Positions 25,959-34,134 of a stretch of 64,000 nucleotides of DNA are shown here, in pieces (positions within the stretch are counted from its first letter, which is position 1; each line of letters opens with the position of its first letter). A program made the translations under genes and the position numbers. The stretch comes from an uncultured Dehalococcoidia bacterium (GTDB taxonomy: Bacteria; Chloroflexota; Dehalococcoidia; Lucifugimonadales; UBA3495). The stretch covers positions 1,032,880 to 1,096,879 of the forward strand of contig CATOSP010000002.1 of the NCBI GenBank assembly GCA_951812625.1. Reading direction: 5' to 3'. A model generated the notes under the pieces. It was not told where the DNA came from. It made no database searches and was given only the letters and a program-made list of their open reading frames with translations.

Positions 25959-28454
25959 TTACTTGACCACGACGTTGACCAGGCGGCCGGGAACGTAGAA
26001 GGTGTTGTCTATGGACTTCCCCTCCGTATAGGTCTGGACTCGGGGGCTGGCCAGGGCCAGTTGTCGGGCGTCCTCTTCCTCAATATCCGCCGGGGCCTCA
26101 ATCCGGTCTCGGACCCTGCCGTTAACCTGGACAACCAGGGTAATCAGTTCCTCGGCGGCAAGGTCGTCGTCCCAGGCGGGAAATGGCTGCTGGTGGATGC
26201 TGAAGGGGTGGCCTGCGCGCTCCCACATTTCTTCAGAGACGTGGGGTGCGATTGGAGCCAGCATCAGGAGGAACCTCTCGACGCACTCAGCCCATGTATC
26301 GCCGTCAACACTGGCTTCGGACCAGACACGGTTCATGTGGTTTGACAACTCCATCAGGCCCGCTATGGCGGTATTGAACTTGAACCTGTCCAGATCATTG
26401 TGGCAGCGGCGGATGGTCTGGTGGAGCATCCGCATGGTGTCGCGGGAAGCATCACCGGAAGCGCGGGCACCGACTTTCTCGGGCGTGTCCAGTTCCGCCG
26501 GGTCTCGGCCCAGAATGTCCCAAACGCGGTTGAGCCATCGGGCGACACCGTTGATGCCGACGTCGCTCCAGGGGCCGCCCTGGTCCCAGGGGCCGATGAA
26601 CATCAGGAAGCACCGCACGGCGTCGGCGCCCATCACATCCACCACTTCGTCGGGGTTGACCACATTGCCGCGGCTCTTGCTCATCTTTTCATGGTCTTCG
26701 CCAAGGATCACACCCTGGTTGAATAGCCGCAGGAATGGTTCCTCAAAGTTGAGGATTCCCATATCGTGAAGACCCTTGATGAAAAACCGCGAATAGAGCA
26801 GGTGCATCACGGCGTGCTCCGCGCCCCCGGTATACTGGTCCACAGGCATCCAATTCTTGACTACTTCAGGGTCGAAGGGGCCATGGCCGTGATTGGGTGA
26901 GAGATAGCGGAGCATGTACCAGGAAGAATCGAAGAAGGTGTCCATAGTGTCTGACTCCCGCCGCGCCGGACCGCCACATTGGTAGCAGGTGGTGTTGAGG
27001 AAATCGGAGTTGGAGGCCAGCGGAGATTCGCCGCCGGTGGGGATAAAGTCGGCGTCGGTGGGCAACAGCACGGGAAGTTCCGCCTCGGGAACGGGAACGA
27101 TACCACAGTGATCACAGTAAATGACCGGGATTGGTGTACCCCAGTAGCGTTGGCGGGAGATGAGCCAGTCACGCACGCGGTACGACACGGCCCTGTGGCC
27201 CCAGCCGCGTTTCTCGACATCATCGGCGATGGCCTCGGTGCCTTCCTCGTTGGTCATACCTTCGTATCGGCCTGAGTTGGTCATAAAGCCGTTGCCCAGG
27301 TACGCCTCGGTCAGTTCATTGCCGTCCCACTCGATAGGCGCAATGACGATGCGGATGGGGAGGCTGTATTTTCTTGCGAACTCGAAGTCCCGGGAGTCGT
27401 GGGCCGGGACGCCCATGACCGCGCCGGTGCCGTAGGTCATCAGGACGTAGTCGCTGGTGAAAATGGGGACCCTCTCTCCATTGAGCCGGTTGACGGCATA
27501 GGAGCCGAGGAAGACGCCTGTCTTCTCCCGTTCGGTAGAGAGGCGGTCTATTTCAGATGTGCGGCGGGCTTCATCCACATAGGCTTCTACAGCTCCCCGT
27601 TGGGCTTCTGTGGTCAACTGGGGGACAAGCGGATGCTCCGGGGCCAGCACCACGAATGTCACGCCAAATATGGTGTCGATCCTGGTGGTAAAGGTGGAAA
27701 ACTCCTTCTGCTCAAGGCCGCAGTCGGATATGTCGAAAGAGATCTGCACGCCTTCGCTGCGTCCGATCCAGTTGTGTTGCATGGTGAGAATCTTGTCGGG
27801 CCAGTCCACAAGTCCGTCGAAGTCCAGCAGACGGTCCGCGTAGTCGGTGATGCGGAAGAACCACTGCTCCAGATCGCGGCGGGTGATTGCCGTCCCACAG
27901 CGCTCGCAGTTGCCGTTTACCACCTGCTCGTTTGCAAGGACGGTCTGGCAGGACGTGCACCAGACTACCGGGGCCTTGGCGCGGTATGCCAGCCCGTGCT
28001 CGTAGAACTTGAGAAAAAACCACTGGTTCCAGTGATAGTATTCAGGCAGGCAGCAGATAACCTCGCGGTCCCAGTCGTAAATTGCGCCGATGGAGCGCAG
28101 TTGACGGCGCATGTTCTCGATGTTGCTCATGGTCCATTCGTGGGGGTGGATACCCCTGCTGATGGCGGCGTTCTCGGCGGGGAGCCCGAAAGCGTCGAAG
28201 CCTATAGGATGCAGCACGTTGTACCCCTGCATACGGCGGAAGCGGGCATGGCAGTCGGCGGGGGCATAGTTGTACCAATGGCCTATGTGCAGGTCGCCTG
28301 ACGGATAGGGGTACATCACCATCTCGTACCACTTGGGGCGGCTGTCCTCTGTGCTCACCCGGTGCAGGCCATCCCGTTCCCAACGGGCCTGCCATTTTCG
28401 GTCTATGGCAACCGCGTCGAACCTTAGCTCCACGTGCCGGGAGGTCGTCGCCAT
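25959..28454 (-). CDS. leuS: Leucyl-tRNA synthetase
   Basis: An 831-residue class I aminoacyl-tRNA synthetase that charges tRNA(Leu). The first signature is HIGH (56-59) in YPYPSGDLHIGHW, typical of LeuRS, and the second is KMSKSRGN. The editing domain and a zinc-type CTSCQ/CERCG pair are present, along with YWGTPIPVIYC and the C-terminal VNGRVRDRIE segment. Length is normal for bacterial LeuRS. GAGGTGAG precedes the ATG at 28454. It lies 85 bases from the alpha/beta hydrolase downstream and diverges from trkH. Assignment is secure. Confidence 0.97.
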   Translation of the reverse strand: MATTSRHVELRFDAVAIDRKWQARWERDGLHRVSTEDSRPKWYEMVMYPYPSGDLHIGHWYNYAPADCHARFRRMQGYNVLHPIGFDAFGLPAENAAISRGIHPHEWTMSNIENMRRQLRSIGAIYDWDREVICCLPEYYHWNQWFFLKFYEHGLAYRAKAPVVWCTSCQTVLANEQVVNGNCERCGTAITRRDLEQWFFRITDYADRLLDFDGLVDWPDKILTMQHNWIGRSEGVQISFDISDCGLEQKEFSTFTTRIDTIFGVTFVVLAPEHPLVPQLTTEAQRGAVEAYVDEARRTSEIDRLSTEREKTGVFLGSYAVNRLNGERVPIFTSDYVLMTYGTGAVMGVPAHDSRDFEFARKYSLPIRIVIAPIEWDGNELTEAYLGNGFMTNSGRYEGMTNEEGTEAIADDVEKRGWGHRAVSYRVRDWLISRQRYWGTPIPVIYCDHCGIVPVPEAELPVLLPTDADFIPTGGESPLASNSDFLNTTCYQCGGPARRESDTMDTFFDSSWYMLRYLSPNHGHGPFDPEVVKNWMPVDQYTGGAEHAVMHLLYSRFFIKGLHDMGILNFEEPFLRLFNQGVILGEDHEKMSKSRGNVVNPDEVVDVMGADAVRCFLMFIGPWDQGGPWSDVGINGVARWLNRVWDILGRDPAELDTPEKVGARASGDASRDTMRMLHQTIRRCHNDLDRFKFNTAIAGLMELSNHMNRVWSEASVDGDTWAECVERFLLMLAPIAPHVSEEMWERAGHPFSIHQQPFPAWDDDLAAEELITLVVQVNGRVRDRIEAPADIEEEDARQLALASPRVQTYTEGKSIDNTFYVPGRLVNVVVK

Positions 28455-28489
28455 ATGTGCTCACCTCGGATCAATCACGAATCCACACT

Positions 28490-28498
28490 ATCTTAGCA
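28490..28498 (-). promoter_or_regulatory. Extended -10 promoter of leuS
   Basis: On the minus strand TGCTAAGAT: TG, one base, TAAGAT (28495-28490). Predicted start near 28483, a short leader of about 28 bases, with no room for a T-box. Confidence 0.4.
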
Positions 28499-28562
28499 CA
28501 CAACAGGAATCTGAAATCGTCTCCGACCGGAGAACCGGGCATGGGTACATGACACAGACTCG

Positions 28563-28591
28563 TTGACTAGCCAGAGGCAAGCAACTAGAAT
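28563..28591 (+). promoter_or_regulatory. Promoter of the trkH-ktrA potassium uptake genes
   Basis: TTGACT (28563-28568), 17-base spacer, TAGAAT (28586-28591). Predicted start near 28599, 69 bases before the GTG at 28668. It overlaps the upstream part of the longest open frame, which therefore cannot be the true N-terminus. Confidence 0.6.
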
Positions 28592-28667
28592 CCAACCCGT
28601 CATCCAGTTTGTCCGGGTTCCAGCTCACCCGGCCGGTTGTCCCATCATCGGTATTGGGGGGAATCAG

Positions 28668-30107
28668 GTGGCGACAAGCCCTATGAGCAGGGCTAGGACG
28701 ACTGTAATCCAGCAACCCCGTTTGAGGGAATCTCGGCCATCTGCACCCCGCATTGCCCCTGAACGCCGACCTCATAGATTCCTGTCATCCATTTACATCC
28801 CCATTCTCGGATTCCTCATTCTCATAGCCGTAGGTGGGGTGCTTCTCGCGCTTCCAGTTTCGCGCAACGGAGTGGACTTTACTTCATTCGATACTGCTTT
28901 CTTCACCGCAGTTTCTGCAGTCACCGTGACCGGCCATATAGTGGTGAACACTCCCACCTACTGGAGTCCGTTCGGGCAAGCGGTGATCTTCGCCCTAATG
29001 CTGGTGGGTGGACTGGGATTCATGGTGTTGTCCGCGTTCCTGCTTGCGCTCATGGGCCATAACGCTTCCTTTTCGGAACGGCTTGCGGTGCGGGAAAGTA
29101 TCGGTGCAGAGAGGATAGCGGGTCTCAGGCAGATGACGCGCAACATCATCCTGGTAGTGTTCGGCTTCTATCTGGTAGGCGCGGGCCTGATGTTTACCCG
29201 CATTCGTGGAATGGATGGGATGGGCACCATCGAGAGCGCATGGCAGTCTATGTTTCTCTCAGTGTCGGCCTTCAACAACGCGGGTTTTTCCATAATGCCC
29301 GAAGACCCCTTCGGAAGTGGCCTGGCCCGGTTATCCTCCGCGTGGTTCATGATGGGCCTGCTGACGATCATGATAATTCTGGGGGGTATTGGGTGGACTG
29401 TGTTGGTTGACGTAGGGAGACGGCGAAGGTTTGTTACTCTCAGCCTCGACAGCAAGATGGTCATCGTTACGAGCCTGTTTCTGTGGGCTTCCGGCGCGGG
29501 GATTTTCTTCTTAGCCGAGTTTGCGGGGACGATCGAACATCTAAGTCTCAGGGACAAAATAGTCTCAGCCATCTTTCACTCGGTGAGCGGACGAACGGCA
29601 GGGTTCGCTGCGGTAGACTTCGGGCATGTGGACGACTTCGTCAAATTGACCTTCCCCATACTGATGTTCATCGGCGGCTCAGCGGGGTCGGTGGCCGGCG
29701 GCATAAAGGTCGTCACGGTCGCTGTGATTATCGCTGCCGTTCTGTCATCACTTCGGGGGAGGCCGGAGGCCGAGGCGTTCGGGCGCCAAATCCACCACTT
29801 TCAGGTGCTCCGCGCCATGACCGTTGCCGCTCTGGGATTCGGACTGTTGGCCGTAATGGTGCCAACGTTGACTATAACGGACCAGGATATCCCGTTCATA
29901 GATCTTCTGTTCGACGTAGTATCCGCCTTGGGAACCAACGGCTCCTCGACAGGGATAGTTCCCGACCTCAGCCTAGCTGGCAAGTGCATATTCATGGCCG
30001 CGATGTTCATTGGCAGGATGGGCCCGATGACGCTGGCTCTAGCGTTGGTGGCAAGGGAAGAGACGACTATCTACAGATTCGCCAAGGAGAGGGTAAGGAT
30101 CGGTTAA
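28668..30107 (+). CDS. trkH: TrkH/KtrB-family potassium uptake channel subunit
   Basis: A 479-residue membrane protein, the ion-conducting subunit of a Trk/Ktr K+ uptake system. Four selectivity-filter loops are visible: TVTGH, AFNNAGF, SGRTAGF and LGTNGSS, each with the filter glycine. A basic 35-residue cytosolic leader precedes the first membrane helix. GTG 28668 with GGGGGGA just upstream is chosen; the open frame extends to 28563 but the promoter lies there. Its RCK gating partner follows after 13 bases. Length and four-loop pattern are closer to KtrB than to the longer E. coli TrkH. Confidence 0.92.
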   Translation: MATSPMSRARTTVIQQPRLRESRPSAPRIAPERRPHRFLSSIYIPILGFLILIAVGGVLLALPVSRNGVDFTSFDTAFFTAVSAVTVTGHIVVNTPTYWSPFGQAVIFALMLVGGLGFMVLSAFLLALMGHNASFSERLAVRESIGAERIAGLRQMTRNIILVVFGFYLVGAGLMFTRIRGMDGMGTIESAWQSMFLSVSAFNNAGFSIMPEDPFGSGLARLSSAWFMMGLLTIMIILGGIGWTVLVDVGRRRRFVTLSLDSKMVIVTSLFLWASGAGIFFLAEFAGTIEHLSLRDKIVSAIFHSVSGRTAGFAAVDFGHVDDFVKLTFPILMFIGGSAGSVAGGIKVVTVAVIIAAVLSSLRGRPEAEAFGRQIHHFQVLRAMTVAALGFGLLAVMVPTLTITDQDIPFIDLLFDVVSALGTNGSSTGIVPDLSLAGKCIFMAAMFIGRMGPMTLALALVAREETTIYRFAKERVRIG

Positions 30108-30120
30108 GGGAGGGCAAGAA

Positions 30121-30792
30121 GTGAAGAAACAAGTCTGCGTCGTCGGCCTGGGGAGGTTCGGATCCACCATTGCAAGGGAACTCTATCAGACAGGGCATGA
30201 CGTACTCGCTATAGACATTGACGAAGAAAAAATCCAAGAGATGCTGGGCCAAGTGACTTACGCGGTCTGGGCAGATGCCACCAACGAGTCTGTCCTCAAG
30301 GAATTCGAGGTGTCCGACTACGATGTAGCTGTCGTGGCGATGGGAGGAAACAACATTCAGACGAGCATCCTCGTTACGGCACTCATGAAGGGGATGGGAG
30401 TACCGTACGTAATCGCCCGGGCCGCCAGCGACATTCATGGCTCAACGCTGGAGCGTATTGGGGCCGACAAGATTATTCACCCGGAAATGGAGAGCGGGGT
30501 CCGGGCTGCCCACGTCGGGTTCGACTGGGGTGCCCTAGACTACATGCCAATCGTGCCCAATTTTGGAATATGTAAGATGCGTCCACCAGCAGCCATGTAC
30601 CACAAGACACTTGAGGAAGCGGGACTGTGCAACTCCTCAGATCGATACAACCTGTCTGTGATGGCCATACGCCGGGGCCGGACCTACATCATGAACCCCG
30701 CCGATGACGAAGAGGTACAGCCGGGAGATGTCCTGATTGTCGCGGGTACCAACGAGCACTTGGGGGAATTATACGAACTAGCTGTTGAATAA
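30121..30792 (+). CDS. ktrA: Potassium channel regulatory subunit, KtrA/TrkA (RCK) type
   Basis: A 223-residue cytosolic protein with an N-terminal RCK_N Rossmann domain (GLGRFGSTIARELYQTG, ending in the acidic AIDIDEE that binds the nucleotide ribose) and a C-terminal RCK_C domain (VLIVAGTNEHL). KtrA rings bind ATP/ADP or NAD(H) and gate the channel subunit. GGGAGG precedes GTG 30121. It is 13 bases downstream of trkH and shares its promoter, so the two form the functional pair. Assignment to KtrA rather than TrkA is based on single-RCK length. Confidence 0.92.
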   Translation: MKKQVCVVGLGRFGSTIARELYQTGHDVLAIDIDEEKIQEMLGQVTYAVWADATNESVLKEFEVSDYDVAVVAMGGNNIQTSILVTALMKGMGVPYVIARAASDIHGSTLERIGADKIIHPEMESGVRAAHVGFDWGALDYMPIVPNFGICKMRPPAAMYHKTLEEAGLCNSSDRYNLSVMAIRRGRTYIMNPADDEEVQPGDVLIVAGTNEHLGELYELAVE

Positions 30793-30923
30793 GGGAGTGT
30801 CTACCCGCCAGAGTTCGCCGCATATTTATGATGTTCCATCAGGTACCTGACGGCGTATTCTCCCGCGAAAACCTACCCCAAAGCCGCTCTCCAATATGTC
30901 GCGGCTCAAGTTCGTACATTATG

Positions 30924-30953
30924 TTGATTTGGAGACTCCCGCCCAAGTATAAT
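30924..30953 (+). promoter_or_regulatory. Promoter of the uspA-rckN-trkA-pheA run
   Basis: TTGATT (30924-30929), 18-base spacer, TATAAT (30948-30953). Predicted start near 30960, 32 bases before ATG 30992. One of the best-matching promoters in the window. Confidence 0.6.
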
Positions 30954-30991
30954 TTTTGGTGCGAGATAGGTGGGATGGGAGAAGGAACAAG

Positions 30992-31459
30992 ATGCGCCTG
31001 AAAGCACTGTCGAAGCTGGAAGCCAACCGAATACTGGTGCCTGTATGCGGGGGCGAGGTCGGCGAGCAGACTTTCCGTTGGGCTTGCCAATTGGCGAGAA
31101 AGTCGAAGTCCCAGCTTCACGCACTCCACGTGATCGAAGTCCCAATGAACCTACCGTTGGAGGAGGCGTCCTCAGAATCGGTCGACAACGGAGAAAGGAT
31201 CTTGGCCCGTATGGAGGCCATCAGCCACGAAGAGAAATGCAAGGACGTTCACGCAAGGTCGGTGCGAGCACGCCAAGCCGGACCAGCTATTGTGATCGAG
31301 GTCGAGGACCGGGGAATAGACGCCGTCGTCATTGGGATTCCATTCCGCCGCAGGTTCGGGTCCTGCAGAATGGGAAATACGGCCAATTATGTGCTCGATA
31401 ACGCGCCTTGTCAGGTAATATTCTCCCGCCAGGGCGCTCCAGAACATGCAACCGTCTGA
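30992..31459 (+). CDS. Universal stress protein (UspA) domain protein
   Basis: A 155-residue single UspA domain: ANRILVPVCGG as the first strand, LHALHVIEVP as the second, then AVVIGIPFRRRFGS and GNTANYVLDNAPCQVI near the C-terminus, where UspA proteins bind ATP. The Walker-like loop is modified (GIPFRRRFGSCRMG), so ATP binding is possible but not certain. AAGGA precedes ATG 30992; the earlier in-frame TTG overlaps the promoter. It heads a run with two RCK proteins, suggesting nucleotide sensing linked to K+ transport. Confidence 0.82.
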   Translation: MRLKALSKLEANRILVPVCGGEVGEQTFRWACQLARKSKSQLHALHVIEVPMNLPLEEASSESVDNGERILARMEAISHEEKCKDVHARSVRARQAGPAIVIEVEDRGIDAVVIGIPFRRRFGSCRMGNTANYVLDNAPCQVIFSRQGAPEHATV

Positions 31460-31468
31460 GGCCACGCA

Positions 31469-31870
31469 TTGCAGGTACTGATCCTAGGCTGTGGGAGACT
31501 AACAGAGTCGCTGATCCCAACCTTAATCCAGACTGGGCATCGGGTCACCGTAATCTCGGAGGACCGGAAGTGCTTGGAAACCATCTCTAAGTTCCCAACA
31601 CTGGAAGTAGTCTTCGTCACCGCACCGACTTTGCAAGACTTCCTTCGCCAGGGAAATGTAGACCACGCAGACGCTTTCCTCGCCCTATCCGGAGACGACC
31701 ACTTGAACGCCATGACCGCGCAGATTGCGATCCACACGCACGAAGTCCCGAAAGTTGTCTGCCGTCTAGAGAACCCCTATCTTCAGCAACTCTACTCGAG
31801 CTTGGGGATGACCGTTGTCGGGGATATGACCAAGATGAGCCAAGACATCCACCAAACGATCGAATCCTGA
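31469..31870 (+). CDS. RCK_N-only (TrkA-N) protein
   Basis: A 133-residue protein with only the nucleotide-binding half of TrkA: LILGCGRLTESLIPTLIQTG with the Rossmann glycines, an acidic end of strand 2 (VISED), and FLALSGDDHLNAM. No RCK_C domain follows. The start is a TTG nine bases after the UspA stop, with GAGG overlapping the previous stop; no better start exists. It precedes a full-length TrkA by ten bases. A role as an accessory subunit of the K+ gating ring is inferred from location. Confidence 0.78.
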   Translation: MQVLILGCGRLTESLIPTLIQTGHRVTVISEDRKCLETISKFPTLEVVFVTAPTLQDFLRQGNVDHADAFLALSGDDHLNAMTAQIAIHTHEVPKVVCRLENPYLQQLYSSLGMTVVGDMTKMSQDIHQTIES

Positions 31871-31880
31871 CCCAAATGCA

Positions 31881-32540
31881 ATGTTCACGATAGTCGTTGG
31901 CGGCAGCGAGGTGGGCTTCAGCCTTACTAAGGCACTCATTTCAGCCGGCCACGAAGTTCTTATCATCGAAGAGAACCAAGCCCGCTTCCGATTGATCGTG
32001 GATGAAATTGGGCCGGTGGCCAGCTGCGGTGACGGTGCAGACCAGTCAGTCCTTGATGAGGCAGGTACCTCTCGGGCCGACATCCTCATTGCAACAACCG
32101 GCAGCGATGCAACCAACCTGGTCGCTTGTCAAGTGGCGAAGAACGTCTTCAAGACTCCCAGAGTGCTGGCCTTGATTCGAGATTCGAACAACCGCTCCAT
32201 ATTCGAGCGACTCGGCGTCGACGTTGTGGTGGACTCAGTGCATCCAGCCGTCGTAGCCCTCGAAGAAGGTATCCCAGGACAGCCAATGGTCCACATCAGT
32301 GACCTGGCGCCTGAAGGCACGGAGCTAGTCAGCGTTTCCATCCCGGCGGATTCATCGATAGTGGGCATGTCCCCATCGGAAGTAGACCTTCCTCCACACA
32401 ACTACATCTGCCTGATCACAAAGCGCGATGAGACTCACTTGCCATCAGACACGATGGTGGTCGAGTCGGGGGACGAACTGTTCCTGGTGGTGACTGCCGA
32501 CGACCACCAAGAAGTGTACGACATTCTGACGGGGGTCTAG
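31881..32540 (+). CDS. trkA: TrkA-family potassium uptake regulatory protein (RCK_N + RCK_C)
   Basis: A 219-residue RCK protein with Rossmann motif VVGGSEVGFSLTKAL, acidic EE after strand 2, ATTGSDATNLVAC, and an RCK_C domain from about residue 135 ending in GDELFLVVTADDH. ATG 31881 follows the previous stop by ten bases with no Shine-Dalgarno site, so translational coupling is likely. It is the third RCK protein in 2.5 kb, next to one channel subunit. The next gene, pheA, starts two bases after its stop. Confidence 0.88.
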   Translation: MFTIVVGGSEVGFSLTKALISAGHEVLIIEENQARFRLIVDEIGPVASCGDGADQSVLDEAGTSRADILIATTGSDATNLVACQVAKNVFKTPRVLALIRDSNNRSIFERLGVDVVVDSVHPAVVALEEGIPGQPMVHISDLAPEGTELVSVSIPADSSIVGMSPSEVDLPPHNYICLITKRDETHLPSDTMVVESGDELFLVVTADDHQEVYDILTGV

Positions 32541-32542
32541 CA

Positions 32543-33376
32543 ATGCCAAAAAGCGTTGCCTACCTAGGGCCTGCCGGGACCTACACCGAAGAGGCGGCCA
32601 CCCTTTACGATCCTGGAGCCGACCTTCAGTCATTCCCGACCATTGCCGCCGTGGGCCTTGCTGTGTCTTCTGGAATCACTGACCAGGGAGTCGTTCCAAT
32701 TGAGAACAGCCTGGAAGGGGCAGTGAATTTTACCCTAGACCTGTTGATCAGCCAGTCCGGGCTATACATCCAACAGGAGATCGTCCTACCGATACAGCAT
32801 TTCCTGATGGCCAAGACTGGAACACGCCCTGCGGACCTCGAAGTGATCTATTCCCATCCTCAGTCTCTTGGCCAATGCCGGGAGTTCCTGGACCGTTGCT
32901 TCCCGGCCGTCGACCAGATGGCGTCCCTGAGCAATTCGGCAGCGGTGGTTGACATGAAGGAGAGCGCGCTAACTGCCGCCGCCATTGCGCCTAGAAGGGC
33001 AGCTACTCTCTACGGCGTGGAAATCATTGGGAGCAACATTCAGGACAACCCCAATAATGCTACCCGCTTCGTGGTCTTGGACAAGGAGGACCATCCTCCT
33101 ACCGGCGGGGATAAGACCTCAATGTGCCTTTCATTCCAAGAAGATGCTCCCGGGATACTCTATGAGGCCTTGGGAGAGTTCGCGCGACGCGGCATCAACC
33201 TCGCAAAAATCGAGTCCCGTCCTACGAAACAGTCACTGGGCGAGTACATATTTCTGATCGACTGTGACGGTCATCAGACGGACTCCAGGATCAAGGAGGC
33301 GATCGAGGCGATCAGAGGGAATAACGGCTCAATAAAGGTCCTAGGATCGTATCCGAAGTGGGAGGGGATGTCGTAG
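32543..33376 (+). CDS. pheA: Prephenate dehydratase
   Basis: A 277-residue monofunctional prephenate dehydratase, converting prephenate to phenylpyruvate in phenylalanine synthesis. The catalytic domain has YLGPAGTYTEEAA, VPIENSLEGAV and the NNATRF segment with the catalytic Thr-Arg-Phe. The ACT domain (about residues 190-270) includes GEFARRGINLAKIESRP, with the ESRP phenylalanine-binding motif, so feedback inhibition is expected. There is no chorismate mutase domain. It lies two bases after trkA, the last gene in that transcript; a metabolic link with K+ transport is not apparent. Confidence 0.94.
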   Translation: MPKSVAYLGPAGTYTEEAATLYDPGADLQSFPTIAAVGLAVSSGITDQGVVPIENSLEGAVNFTLDLLISQSGLYIQQEIVLPIQHFLMAKTGTRPADLEVIYSHPQSLGQCREFLDRCFPAVDQMASLSNSAAVVDMKESALTAAAIAPRRAATLYGVEIIGSNIQDNPNNATRFVVLDKEDHPPTGGDKTSMCLSFQEDAPGILYEALGEFARRGINLAKIESRPTKQSLGEYIFLIDCDGHQTDSRIKEAIEAIRGNNGSIKVLGSYPKWEGMS

Positions 33377-33724
33377 AATGAGTCCGGCCCTTCCCTAACC
33401 GCTGCCAAGTCCACACGACACTATCACCACACCACTTGGCCGCTCGCCTGGTCAGAGAAGGGCCAGTCGATTAAGGCATCGGCTCACGTTTCAGGCTTTC
33501 GCCGTATGACAAGAGCCAGCCGCCCACCACTATACTTGGGACCGCCGAGGCACACACAGCACCCCTGGTCCTAAGACTAGCCAACAATTTTGTGGTAGGA
33601 CGCGTTAGAGTCCACTTCGGTCGCACCGCACGAATGATGGGACCCTGCACTCGCGCCCATTCTCACGTGTCTTTAGGGCAACCAACAACGTGGCGTCTGT
33701 GCCGCTGGCGAACCCGGGGCCAAC
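33377..33724. other. Intergenic region downstream of pheA
   Basis: About 350 bp without a supported gene between convergent pheA and the small membrane protein gene. It holds nested inverted repeats just after the pheA stop: an 8-bp stem (33386-33393 with 33457-33464) enclosing a 7-bp stem (33404-33410 with 33434-33440). No tRNA-like arms or U-tract are seen. Confidence 0.5.
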
Positions 33725-33964
33725 CTACCCCTCATCAGCTTCCTCGCTTTTCCCGTCTCGAGATGTGAATCGCTGGAAGAGTCCCGAGACAGCCTTGCTT
33801 ATATCTGCCAGCGTAGGAAGGGCTGACAAGGGTTCAACCACCCGAGTCAGAACGATGGAGGACATGTCCTCGACATTGCGGACGATCCTCCGAACCGATC
33901 GGTATAGACGGAATAGCCAGACGCTCCACACGACTAGGAAGAGCGTTAGAGACGCAGTGACCAC
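33725..33964 (-). CDS. Small single-pass membrane protein, unknown
   Basis: A 79-residue protein (from GTG 33964) with one N-terminal membrane helix (SLTLFLVVWSVWLF) followed by a basic LYRSVRRIVR stretch and a charged, mostly helical tail. The start is uncertain: the same frame stays open to 34003, adding the hydrophobic residues IIVV and a likely cytosolic DLS segment, and a GGAG lies eight bases before that limit, but only non-standard start codons (ATC, ATA, CTG) are available there. It lies alone between pheA and the GT39-DUF2298 gene. It resembles small one-helix proteins of Chloroflexota in general form; no family is claimed. Confidence 0.55.
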   Translation of the reverse strand: MVTASLTLFLVVWSVWLFRLYRSVRRIVRNVEDMSSIVLTRVVEPLSALPTLADISKAVSGLFQRFTSRDGKSEEADEG

Positions 33965-34134
33965 AATTATGGACAGGTCTCTGATGATGGCTATGGTCTC
34001 GATCTAGCCCGCTCCGGTTTTATACAACTTTCAAATTATGGCTATACATTAGCAATTATGTTAATGGACTGTCAATGGCTTAGACCCTCGTATTTGGCAT
34101 CAATTTCGTTATGCCAAGCAATCCCTGGCGAGCT

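Noticed and set aside
28563..28667. Longer N-terminus for TrkH starting at TTG 28563
   Set aside because: This stretch contains a TTGACT-17-TAGAAT promoter, so it is upstream of the transcription start; GTG 28668 has a good Shine-Dalgarno site.
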